Positions 36,827 to 45,142 of a stretch of 64,000 nt of DNA are shown here, piece by piece (position 1 is the stretch's first letter; the number at the start of each line of letters is the position of its first letter). The translations under genes were made by a program, and so were the position numbers. The stretch comes from Butyrivibrio sp. AC2005. Its GTDB lineage: Bacteria > Bacillota > Clostridia > Lachnospirales > Lachnospiraceae. The stretch lies in NCBI RefSeq assembly GCF_000424145.1, contig NZ_AUJI01000029.1, forward strand, positions 1 to 64,000, written 5' to 3'. The notes below the pieces were generated by a model. The model had not been told where the DNA came from and did no database searches. It saw only the letters and a list, made by a program, of their open reading frames with translations.

Positions 36827-37288
36827 ATGAAAATCAAATATGTTGACTATGAACTCCCATCTGGCAGTAAGGAGTTCGAGCTCTGGAATACCATGACTTT
36901 CTACGGATGCAAGGTACTCAATATCAACACTGTTGAATACAAAGCCGGGAGAAGGATGACCATAGAGATAGAAGCTCCAAAGCTCAGAAAAAAATATTAT
37001 CTCTATGCCTGGTCTGATGCCGGTGCCTGCGAAGCCATAGAAAAGTCAGGGCTTAAAGTGGGAGATTACATCTCCTGCCACACAGAGCTTTCCTATTATC
37101 AGAATAAGGACGGAAGACACTGCGAAGCTTATAAGATAATATCAAACGCAGCGTATGACAGTAAGATCCCTGAAAATGAACGTTACTTTAAATTCATGGT
37201 GATAAAAAGGGAAGTAAAAACAAATACCAAGACTCAGAAGAATTCATATATAAGTAAAAATGACATCTTAAAGAAAATGCTTGGTTAA
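36827..37288 (+). CDS. Possible OB-fold protein
   Basis: The 153-residue product lies 25 bp after the previous gene behind AAAAGGAG. Alternating beta strands (MTFYGCKVLNINTVEYKAGRRMTIEIEAP) and a segment LKVGDYISCHTELSYYQNKDGR are reminiscent of OB folds such as single-strand-binding or tRNA-binding proteins. The C-terminus is basic. The assignment is tentative, but it would fit between the VWA operon and the DNA-helicase operon. Confidence 0.55.
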   Translation: MKIKYVDYELPSGSKEFELWNTMTFYGCKVLNINTVEYKAGRRMTIEIEAPKLRKKYYLYAWSDAGACEAIEKSGLKVGDYISCHTELSYYQNKDGRHCEAYKIISNAAYDSKIPENERYFKFMVIKREVKTNTKTQKNSYISKNDILKKMLG

Positions 37289-37367
37289 AAGCAATCATGC
37301 CCCTGGGAAACCGGGGGTATTATATTGCTCAAAATGGCGGTTTTATCGGATTTTCGAGCGTTTTAAA

Positions 37368-37421
37368 TTGACAATAAACACATGTTTGTGATATTATTAT
37401 ATTGACAGCAAACACATGTTT
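37368..37421 (+). promoter_or_regulatory. Promoter with two LexA-like boxes
   Basis: TTGACA (37368-37373) and TATTAT (37392-37397, 18-bp spacer) form a promoter. AAACACATGTTT occurs at 37376-37387, between -35 and -10, and again at 37410-37421. Both contain AACN4GTT, the core of Firmicutes LexA sites. Twin boxes over and after a promoter imply tight repression, in front of the two helicase genes. Binding by LexA is inferred from the motif. Confidence 0.65.
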
Positions 37422-37445
37422 TTATCATTTTATAGAGGAATCTTT

Positions 37446-39479
37446 ATGGAACTAAAGGATCTTGGTTATAAAGGAAAGAAACTTGAAAAACTAGCAGGCG
37501 ACGGCATTACAACCGTGCCGGAGCTTTTATATAAAGAACCCAGGAAATATCTGTATTTTAACAGGGATCACGATATCGAGCTTAATAACTTTGTAAAGCA
37601 GGCGGCAGCACTTAAACAGCCGATCTGCTTTAATGGAAAAGTCATAAGCGCCGTCCTTGATAAGGTAAAGGGAAAGAACATATCTGTAATAAAGATAAAG
37701 ATGGAAAACCCAGAAACACACTTCAAGCTCTATGTGAACATATTTGGCTCATATTACGACTTTGACATGTATGAGCGGACAATAGGCCATACAGTATATG
37801 TGGGCGGTGTCGTTCAGTACACGAATCTTAACGGTTTTGAGCTGTTATCCATATCAAATCCGCAGCTATTTTCAACAAGTGATGAAGACCTGATGATATA
37901 CCCAATCTACAGGAAGTATAAGGGGATATCTGAAAGCTTTTATAAGGATGCCATAAAGACTGCATATGAAAAGATAGATCATGATTATCTTCCTGAAGGG
38001 CTCGCTAAAAAATACAAACTCCTTGATTATGAGGACACTGTAAGGGGTCTTCATTTCCCCGCATGGGAAGATGATGTTATCCTGGCCCAGAGGCGGATCG
38101 TATTCGACCAGCTCCTTTATTTTGCATCAAAGGTTGAGATGAATAATGTAAGAAACACCACGTCCGACATAATCCCCGCAAAAGAAGATGTGCTAAGTAG
38201 CTTTATAAAATCGCTTCCCTATGACCTTACAGATGATCAGAAGAATGTCATAGAAAGCATCAAAAACAGCATGAGAAAGGGACAGACATCAGCCCTTGTA
38301 CAGGGTGATGTGTCCTGCGGTAAAACAATCGTTGCCATGTGCCTGATGCTACTTATGGCAGAAAACGGATATCAGAGCGTACTTGTTGTTCCCACAGTCA
38401 TACTTGCAAGACAGCACTATGAGGAACTGTCAGGTTATTCAGAAAAGCTTGGATTTAGCGTGGCATTTCTAAGCTCGGATATAACAACCTCAGAGAAGAA
38501 AAAGCTTGTAAAGGAAATAAAAGAGAACAAACACCTTCTCATAGTCGGGACACACAGCTGCTTTGGAAAAGATGTTGAATATCCTTCCCTTGGCCTTGTC
38601 ATAACAGATGAAGAGCACAAGTTTGGAGTTGTACAGAGGGAATCAGTAAGGGAAAAATCGGATGCCGGTGTACACACGATAACGATGTCCGCAACACCCA
38701 TTCCAAGGACAATAGCGTGTTCCCTTTATGGAGACAACATAGAAGTCTTTACAATAAAGCAGATGCCAAACGGCAGAAAGCCTGTGCAGACAGCTATCTG
38801 CGTATCAGATAAGCCGGTATTTACCTTCATGGAAAAAGAACTTAAAAAAGGTCACCAGGCATATGTCGTATGTCCTCTCATTGATGAGGCAGAAGATGAA
38901 TCTAGGATGGCAGGCATATCATCGGTAGAAGAGATATCCGCTAAATATCAGAGATATTTTGAACCCCTTGGATACAAGGTAGGAGTCATAACCGGAAAGA
39001 CAGAAAAAGAAGAACAGGGACAGATAAAAAAGGCTTTTTCAGAAAATCAGATACAGATACTTATAGCAACGACCGTTATAGAGGTAGGAATAAACGTACC
39101 GAATGCCACAGTGATAGTCATTTCATCAGCTGAAAGATTCGGACTTGCAACACTCCATCAGCTAAGGGGCCGTGTAGGAAGAGGCGACAAGCAGAGTTAC
39201 TGCGTTTTGCAGAAATCATCAGCTGACATATCATCCGAAAACCTTCATATCCTTGAAGGCGAGACAGATGGTTTTGAGATTGCAAAGGCTGACCTTAAGA
39301 ACCGCGGAAGCGGTAATGTTCTTGGACTTGAACAGTCCGGAAAGAACAAATTCATAGACCTTATCATCCAGTATCCGAACCTTTATGAAAAAGTAAAAGA
39401 AATAGCCAAGTCACTAAAGAAAACTGAGAGAAGTGCATATATACGAACATTTGAGGAGTACTATCCATCATGCATGTAA
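37446..39479 (+). CDS. RecG-like ATP-dependent DNA helicase
   Basis: ATG 37446 has AGAGGA upstream and is preferred over 37416, which would place the second LexA-like box inside the gene. The 677-residue protein has a RecG-like wedge region in residues about 55-150, Walker A GDVSCGKT at 287, DEEH at 388, SATPIPRT and, near the end, ATTVIEVGINVP and QLRGRVGRG. RecG reverses stalled forks and branches Holliday structures. The fit is clear, but the wedge is shorter and more diverged than in chromosomal RecG, so this is probably an accessory paralogue. Confidence 0.9.
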   Translation: MELKDLGYKGKKLEKLAGDGITTVPELLYKEPRKYLYFNRDHDIELNNFVKQAAALKQPICFNGKVISAVLDKVKGKNISVIKIKMENPETHFKLYVNIFGSYYDFDMYERTIGHTVYVGGVVQYTNLNGFELLSISNPQLFSTSDEDLMIYPIYRKYKGISESFYKDAIKTAYEKIDHDYLPEGLAKKYKLLDYEDTVRGLHFPAWEDDVILAQRRIVFDQLLYFASKVEMNNVRNTTSDIIPAKEDVLSSFIKSLPYDLTDDQKNVIESIKNSMRKGQTSALVQGDVSCGKTIVAMCLMLLMAENGYQSVLVVPTVILARQHYEELSGYSEKLGFSVAFLSSDITTSEKKKLVKEIKENKHLLIVGTHSCFGKDVEYPSLGLVITDEEHKFGVVQRESVREKSDAGVHTITMSATPIPRTIACSLYGDNIEVFTIKQMPNGRKPVQTAICVSDKPVFTFMEKELKKGHQAYVVCPLIDEAEDESRMAGISSVEEISAKYQRYFEPLGYKVGVITGKTEKEEQGQIKKAFSENQIQILIATTVIEVGINVPNATVIVISSAERFGLATLHQLRGRVGRGDKQSYCVLQKSSADISSENLHILEGETDGFEIAKADLKNRGSGNVLGLEQSGKNKFIDLIIQYPNLYEKVKEIAKSLKKTERSAYIRTFEEYYPSCM

Positions 39480-41707
39480 AGTTCAAGTACAGAGTCTATT
39501 TTGATGAAGCAAGCGGCTACAGTGTATGCCAGTACCGCGACATAGATACCGGCAAGAAAGTAACCTGCGTAGGGAACAATCTCCCTATAATCAAGAACAT
39601 TTCATATGAATTTGTCACAGAAGAGTTCTCAACTGCAAAGTATGGCAAAAGCTACCGTGTAATTTCATGGGAAGAGTTTGTGAACAGGACAGAAGAAGAT
39701 ATCGTAGCCTATCTTTCATGCGGCATGTTCAGGGGCATTTCAAAAAAAATAGCGCAGAGTATATATGATGCATTCGGAGAGAACACCATTTCCGTTCTCG
39801 ATAGCGACATAGACAGGCTCATAACAATCCCCGGCATTGGAAAGAAGACCCTGGAAAAGATAAAGAAGTCCTACATCGAGAAGAGGGCAAGCAGGGAGAT
39901 AGCTGCAAAACTCATAAAATACGGTATCAGCATAAATGCCATCAACAGGATATATGAAGCCTACAAAGCAGATGCACTTAAGATAATTGAAGAAGATCCT
40001 TATGAGTTATGCAATATAAGAGGAATTACATTTCTCATGGCAGACATGATAGCAAAGGATAATAACTTTGCGGATGATTCCTATGAGAGAGTAAAGGCTG
40101 CATCCAACTATGTCCTTACTGAGGACATGATGTATGGCAATGTATGTATGCCTAAAAAGGATTATGCGATAAAGCTCCTCAGAGTCCTCAATACATCAAA
40201 GATCACAAGAAAAAACATCCTGGACTATGTCCTTAAGATGATAAAGGACGGCACTGTCAGATATAACAAAAGAGTTACTCCTTCGGGAAAAAGAGAGTAT
40301 TTTTACTATCCCCTCACATACAAGACAGAGCGTGACATTGCATCAAGGATCAAAGCTTTGCTGTCACATGAAAAAAGACATGTTCCAAATATCGATGCAC
40401 TAATAGATAAATATGCAGGGGATATAAAACTTGATGAAACGCAGAGAGAAGCTGTAAGAGTAGGCGTTACTGAGCCTGTATTCGTAATCACCGGAGGCCC
40501 CGGCACGGGAAAGACCACAATTCTTAAGATTATCGCACAGATAAACGAGGAACTCAACGGAGGAAATGACAATAATGTATTTCTTTCCCCGACAGGAAGA
40601 GCTGCAAGAAGAATAACAGAAAGCACAGGATTTCCTGCAAAGACCATTCATTCTGCACTTGGACTCGGTATCGTTGATGATGAGAGATTTGCAGACGAAA
40701 AGAGATTCCATGAAGAATGCCTCAAGGATGTTAATGTGATCGTGGATGAGGCTTCCATGATAGACCTCTGGACAATGAACGGACTCCTTAGGAACATCAA
40801 GGATTCCACTCTGGGGCTCGTAGGAGATACCGACCAGCTTCCTTCAGTAAGATGCGGTTCAATACTCCGTGACCTTATCCAGTGCGGGGCTATCCCATGT
40901 GTCCAGCTAGATACCATTCACAGGCAGTCAGCAGACGCGCTAAATATCTGCGAAAATGCTCAGAATATAAAGAATGGTATTCATATGCTAAGTACAGGTG
41001 ATGATTTCCATATCATTGAAACAGAAACCCTGGAAAATGCGGAGGAAAACCTAATAGAGTCAGCACTCAAGCAGATATATCTCTACGGAAATGAAAACGT
41101 AAAGGTTCTCTGTCCTTTCAAGAAAGGTGCCTGCGGGGTATACAGGGTAAATACCATCCTGCAGAATGAGCTGAATCCTTCAAAAGGTGACACAGAGCTT
41201 AAGATTCCAAACGACATGGTACTTAGAGCCGGAGATCCCGTCATGCAGCTTAAGAATATAGAAGATGTTGCAAATGGTGATGTGGGATATGTCCTTGAGA
41301 TAACACATGAAGAAGTAAAGGTACTCTTTTCCGGTGAAAATCCTGTAAGCGTGGAATATTCCTACACTGATGCAAAAGAGCAACTAACGCTTGCCTATGC
41401 AACAACCGTCCATAAGAGCCAGGGTTCCGAATTTGATTCCGTTATCCTGTGTCTTACACCAAAGCACGGTCTTATGAAAAAGAGAAACATCCTCTACACA
41501 GGCATCACAAGGGGAAAACATCAGGTAACTCTTATCGGAACCTACGAGGCTTTTTATGAGTCCATCGACAACAACATGATAGAAGACCGACACTCTATGC
41601 TTGCTGAACTGATCGGGGTATCAGAGTCCTCTTCAAAGCCGGAAACAAAGGTTGTTCCGATACCTCAAAAGCAGCAATATGAGCAGATGGCTCTTCCATT
41701 TGTCTGA
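39470..41707 (+). CDS. RecD2-like 5'-3' DNA helicase
   Basis: It overlaps the RecG-like gene by 10 bp, so the two are coupled. The 745-residue protein has a helix-hairpin-helix region at residues about 75-140 (ITIPGIGKKTLEKI), Walker A GGPGTGKT at 342, VDEASMID, GDTDQLPSV, an SH3-like insert and the C-terminal TTVHKSQGSEFD with LYTGITRGK. This is the RecD2/TraA layout of superfamily 1B helicases. With the RecG-like gene and the LexA-like boxes it suggests a damage-induced repair or replication-restart operon. Confidence 0.9.
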   Translation: MHVKFKYRVYFDEASGYSVCQYRDIDTGKKVTCVGNNLPIIKNISYEFVTEEFSTAKYGKSYRVISWEEFVNRTEEDIVAYLSCGMFRGISKKIAQSIYDAFGENTISVLDSDIDRLITIPGIGKKTLEKIKKSYIEKRASREIAAKLIKYGISINAINRIYEAYKADALKIIEEDPYELCNIRGITFLMADMIAKDNNFADDSYERVKAASNYVLTEDMMYGNVCMPKKDYAIKLLRVLNTSKITRKNILDYVLKMIKDGTVRYNKRVTPSGKREYFYYPLTYKTERDIASRIKALLSHEKRHVPNIDALIDKYAGDIKLDETQREAVRVGVTEPVFVITGGPGTGKTTILKIIAQINEELNGGNDNNVFLSPTGRAARRITESTGFPAKTIHSALGLGIVDDERFADEKRFHEECLKDVNVIVDEASMIDLWTMNGLLRNIKDSTLGLVGDTDQLPSVRCGSILRDLIQCGAIPCVQLDTIHRQSADALNICENAQNIKNGIHMLSTGDDFHIIETETLENAEENLIESALKQIYLYGNENVKVLCPFKKGACGVYRVNTILQNELNPSKGDTELKIPNDMVLRAGDPVMQLKNIEDVANGDVGYVLEITHEEVKVLFSGENPVSVEYSYTDAKEQLTLAYATTVHKSQGSEFDSVILCLTPKHGLMKKRNILYTGITRGKHQVTLIGTYEAFYESIDNNMIEDRHSMLAELIGVSESSSKPETKVVPIPQKQQYEQMALPFV

Positions 41708-41715
41708 GATTTATC

Positions 41716-41745
41716 ATGACAAAAACGACATAAAAATGATATAAT
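41716..41745 (+). promoter_or_regulatory. Putative promoter of the repeat-domain gene
   Basis: ATGACA (41716-41721), an 18-bp spacer and TATAAT (41740-41745) lie 44 bp before the gene at 41789. The -35 differs from consensus at the first base. Confidence 0.45.
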
Positions 41746-41788
41746 TTCTTTTAAGGTAAAAAGCGATATTTTAAGGGAAAATCTCTGA

Positions 41789-42202
41789 ATGAAAACAAAG
41801 AGTGAAGATCATAAGGGCATCATTTATGCTTCCGTAAAGGACATGTGTGATGCTTATGATGTATCTCCAACTTTATATCTGAAGCGAATTGAAAGAGGCT
41901 GGTCTGTTCAGGAAGCACTAGAGGGACGGCAGCCTTATTTTTCGCGGGATGGAGTAGATTACTACTCACAGAAGGAAGTCTGCAAGGCGTTTGGCATTCA
42001 CCCGAACTCATTCCGCCTGAAACAGAAAAACGGCTATTCCATTGATGAAATCGTGGACCGTGTATCATACCGGGCAGAGGATCACCTTGGGAACAGATAC
42101 AGGAACGAAGAGGTGATGTGCGCTGAGTATGGCGTTAAAGTATCCACGTATAGAGCGAGGATTCGTAAAGGAATGAGCAAGGAAGAGGCTTTGACAAGTT
42201 AA
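41789..42202 (+). CDS. Protein of three tandem helix-turn-helix-like repeats
   Basis: The 137-residue product is three ~43-residue repeats: DHKGIIYASVKDMCDAYDVS, then RDGVDYYSQKEVCKAFGIH, then DHLGNRYRNEEVMCAEYGVK, each ending in a G-x-S-x-x-E segment. A short strand, a C-(K/D/A)-A-(Y/F)-(G/D) helix and a following helix look like the small DNA-binding modules (NUMOD-like) found at the ends of homing endonucleases and phage proteins. Here they stand alone, just before the restriction operon. Its function is unknown; DNA binding is likely. Confidence 0.7.
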   Translation: MKTKSEDHKGIIYASVKDMCDAYDVSPTLYLKRIERGWSVQEALEGRQPYFSRDGVDYYSQKEVCKAFGIHPNSFRLKQKNGYSIDEIVDRVSYRAEDHLGNRYRNEEVMCAEYGVKVSTYRARIRKGMSKEEALTS

Positions 42203-42318
42203 GGGAATCTCCTTAAATATTATTTAATGTCACACATAAATACATAATTACATCTGAATAAAAAGTGCATATCTCTATAGCACATAAAGAAAACAAACAG
42301 AAGAGGAAGGTAACTATC

Positions 42319-43914
42319 ATGGCAGAAAGCAAAGATTTGTTAGCAGTATTATGGAGCGGAGCAGACGTCCTTCGCGGAAAAATGGATGCGAACGAGTATA
42401 AGACATATCTCTTAGGACTTGTATTCTACAAGTATCTATCAGATTCATATCTTGTTAAAGTCTATGACCTTCTTAATGATGAAGAGCCCAGTGATCTATT
42501 TGAAGCTCAGGCCGCTTATGAAGAAGCTATGAAGAGCTCTGACAGGGACGACCTTCTTAGCGAGCTTAAGGATTCTCTTCATTATACACTTGAGCCTGAG
42601 ATGACATATGTAAGCATTTTGAAAGAGGCAAAGGAAAACAGATTTAACAGAGAAAAACTCCAGGCTGCTTTTAACAGAATCCAGGAATCAGATGAGCTCT
42701 TTAACTCTTTGTTTGCAGATGTTGACCTTTATTCCAACAGATTAGGAGCTGGCGACCAGAAGCAGAGCTCAACTATATCGGATCTTATAAAAGTTCTTGA
42801 AGATGCAGATTTTATTAACGCCAAAGGTGACGTTCTTGGAAATGCTTATGAGTATCTGATCGGACAGTTTGCTTCTGAGACAGGAAAGAAGGCAGGAGAA
42901 TTCTATACTCCCCATGGCCCTGCTCAGATTTTGTGCCGTATTGCTATGACTGGACAGGAAGAGAAAAAAGGATTACAGGTTTATGACCCTTGTATGGGCT
43001 CCGGTTCACTTATGCTCAGCTGCAGAAATTATTCCAAAGAGCCTGAATATATCAAGTATTATGGGCAGGAGCTCATGCCTTCAACATATAACCTGGCAAG
43101 AATGAATATGTTCCTTCATGGCGTTATGCCTGAAAACCAGCACCTAAGAAATGCAGATACTCTTGATGCTGACTGGCCTACAGATGAAGAAACAGAATTT
43201 GATGTAGTTACCATGAATCCACCTTATTCAGCAAACTGGTCTGCAGCAGAAGGATTTAAGCAGGATGAGAGATTTATGGATTATGGTGGAGCACTTGCGC
43301 CTAAATCAAAGGCTGATTATGCATTCCTATTACATGGCTTTTATCATTTAAAGCCTAATGGAACCATGGCTATCGTGTTGCCTCATGGTGTCCTTTTCAG
43401 AGGAGCTTCAGAGGGAAAAATCAGGCAGATATTGCTTGAAAATGGTTCGATTTATGCTGTAATTGGACTTCCTGCAAATATGTTTTACAACACATCCATT
43501 CCTACATGCATCATAGTTCTCAAAAAACACAGAGAAGGCAGGGATGTACTGTTTATCGATGCATCTAACCTGTTTGAAAAGGATAAAAAACAGAATGTGA
43601 TGAATAACGAACATATAGATCATGTTCTTGAGTTATATAGAAATAGGCAATCCGTAGAAAAAGAAGCATATCTGGCATCTTATAAGGATATTAAGGACAA
43701 TGATTTTAACCTTAATATTCCTAGATATGTTGATACAAGCGAAGAAGAAGACGAAATTGATTTAAAGAATCTAACTACAGATATCAAGAATACAAATGAA
43801 GCTATCAAGGAAGGTAATTCTCAGTTAAAGCAAATGCTCTCAGATCTGACCTTCAATAACACAGAAACAGCGGAAGCGGTTCGCGAATTCATGAGTATTT
43901 TTGAGGAGGTGTAA
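42319..43914 (+). CDS. hsdM: Type I restriction-modification methyltransferase subunit
   Basis: ATG 42319 has AAGAGGAAGG upstream. The 531-residue protein has the HsdM N-terminal helical domain (GADVLRGKMDANEYKTYLLG) and then the N6-adenine methyltransferase core with GEFYTPHGPAQI, motif I (DPCMGSGSLM) and motif IV (NPPY). The C-terminus is a coiled coil (NTNEAIKEGNSQLKQM) for contact with HsdS. It methylates the adenine of the bipartite site chosen by HsdS. It is the first gene of an intact three-gene operon. Confidence 0.96.
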   Translation: MAESKDLLAVLWSGADVLRGKMDANEYKTYLLGLVFYKYLSDSYLVKVYDLLNDEEPSDLFEAQAAYEEAMKSSDRDDLLSELKDSLHYTLEPEMTYVSILKEAKENRFNREKLQAAFNRIQESDELFNSLFADVDLYSNRLGAGDQKQSSTISDLIKVLEDADFINAKGDVLGNAYEYLIGQFASETGKKAGEFYTPHGPAQILCRIAMTGQEEKKGLQVYDPCMGSGSLMLSCRNYSKEPEYIKYYGQELMPSTYNLARMNMFLHGVMPENQHLRNADTLDADWPTDEETEFDVVTMNPPYSANWSAAEGFKQDERFMDYGGALAPKSKADYAFLLHGFYHLKPNGTMAIVLPHGVLFRGASEGKIRQILLENGSIYAVIGLPANMFYNTSIPTCIIVLKKHREGRDVLFIDASNLFEKDKKQNVMNNEHIDHVLELYRNRQSVEKEAYLASYKDIKDNDFNLNIPRYVDTSEEEDEIDLKNLTTDIKNTNEAIKEGNSQLKQMLSDLTFNNTETAEAVREFMSIFEEV

Positions 43915-43916
43915 TA

Positions 43917-45140
43917 ATGGCAAATACACCTAATATCAGATTCAAAGGATTTACTGACGCTTGGGAACAGCGTAAGGTTACGGAACTGGGTGAAATATAT
44001 ATAGGATTGGTCACAACAATGACATCTCACTACACTGACCATGGAGCGTTACTTATCCGAAATTCAGATATTAAAGATGGACGATTTGAGTTTGGTGACA
44101 ATCCCATTTATCTTGATGATGAATTTGCAAAACAAAATGCTTCGAGGAAACACAAAGTAGGGGATGTGATTACAGTACATACTGGTGATATAGGAACATC
44201 AGCTGTAATTACCGAAAAAGAGGCAGGTTCAATAGGTTTTGCTACTATTGTTACAAGACCAGATAAGGAAAAAATAGCATCGGAATACTTGTGCGCTTAT
44301 CTAAATACAGATACGCATAAAAACTTTGCTATGAACATTTCGACTGGTGACGGAAGAAATAATTACAATCTTAAAGATTACTATGAGTGTGTTGTTCCTG
44401 TTCCAAGTATAGCTGAACAGAGAAAAATAAGTAGTTTCATTGATGAACTTAACAACCTTATCGCTCTTCATCAGCGTAAGTGTGACGAAACAAAAGAGCT
44501 AAAAAAATATATGCTTCAAAAAATGCTCCCGAAAAAGGGTGAGAAAAAACCAGAGATCAGATTCTCTGGATTTACTGACGATTGGGAACAGCGTAAGTTG
44601 TCAGACCTAATAATAGAATACAAAGAAACAGTAGATTCTGATTGTACTCTTCCTATATTGACATCATCAAAGACCGAAGGCGTTGTATTGCAGGAAGAAC
44701 ACTTTGGAAGAGTGCAAAATCATGACATTACTGGTTACAATATTCTTCCTAGAAATTATTGTACTTACAGGAATCGTAGTGATGGAGTAGACTTTACATT
44801 TAACATCAATAGATGCTGTGATAAGGGCATTATCAGCAAGTTCTACCCTGTTTTCTACGGTAATAATAGCGATATATTTTTTATTTCAATGGTTCTGAAT
44901 TATTGTGATGAGGTAGTGCATGAAATTGCTTATACCTGCACGGGAACTGGACAAAAAGTATTGTCATTTCTTGACTTACAAAAGATGAATATTAGAGTTC
45001 CAAGCTACGATGAGCAGAAGAAGATAAGCCAGTTTTTTGAACAACTTGATAACCTTATCACTCTTCATCAGCGTAAGTGTGATGAGCTCAAAGAAGTAAA
45101 AAAATATATGTTACAAAACATGTTCCCTAAGAAAGGATAA
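43917..45140 (+). CDS. hsdS: Type I restriction specificity subunit
   Basis: It starts 2 bp after hsdM. The 407-residue protein has two target-recognition domains, each opened by FTDxWEQRK (residues about 10 and 219) and closed by a conserved helix with LHQRKCDE and KKYMLQ. The paired segments are also near-repeats in DNA: 43950-43980 with 44565-44598, and 44450-44520 with 45048-45118. Such repeats allow domain swapping between hsdS genes; no second hsdS lies in this window. Confidence 0.95.
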   Translation: MANTPNIRFKGFTDAWEQRKVTELGEIYIGLVTTMTSHYTDHGALLIRNSDIKDGRFEFGDNPIYLDDEFAKQNASRKHKVGDVITVHTGDIGTSAVITEKEAGSIGFATIVTRPDKEKIASEYLCAYLNTDTHKNFAMNISTGDGRNNYNLKDYYECVVPVPSIAEQRKISSFIDELNNLIALHQRKCDETKELKKYMLQKMLPKKGEKKPEIRFSGFTDDWEQRKLSDLIIEYKETVDSDCTLPILTSSKTEGVVLQEEHFGRVQNHDITGYNILPRNYCTYRNRSDGVDFTFNINRCCDKGIISKFYPVFYGNNSDIFFISMVLNYCDEVVHEIAYTCTGTGQKVLSFLDLQKMNIRVPSYDEQKKISQFFEQLDNLITLHQRKCDELKEVKKYMLQNMFPKKG

Positions 45141-45142
45141 TT

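Noticed and set aside
43950..45118. Repeats in hsdS as a mobile element
   Set aside because: They are the normal internal repeats of type I specificity subunits.
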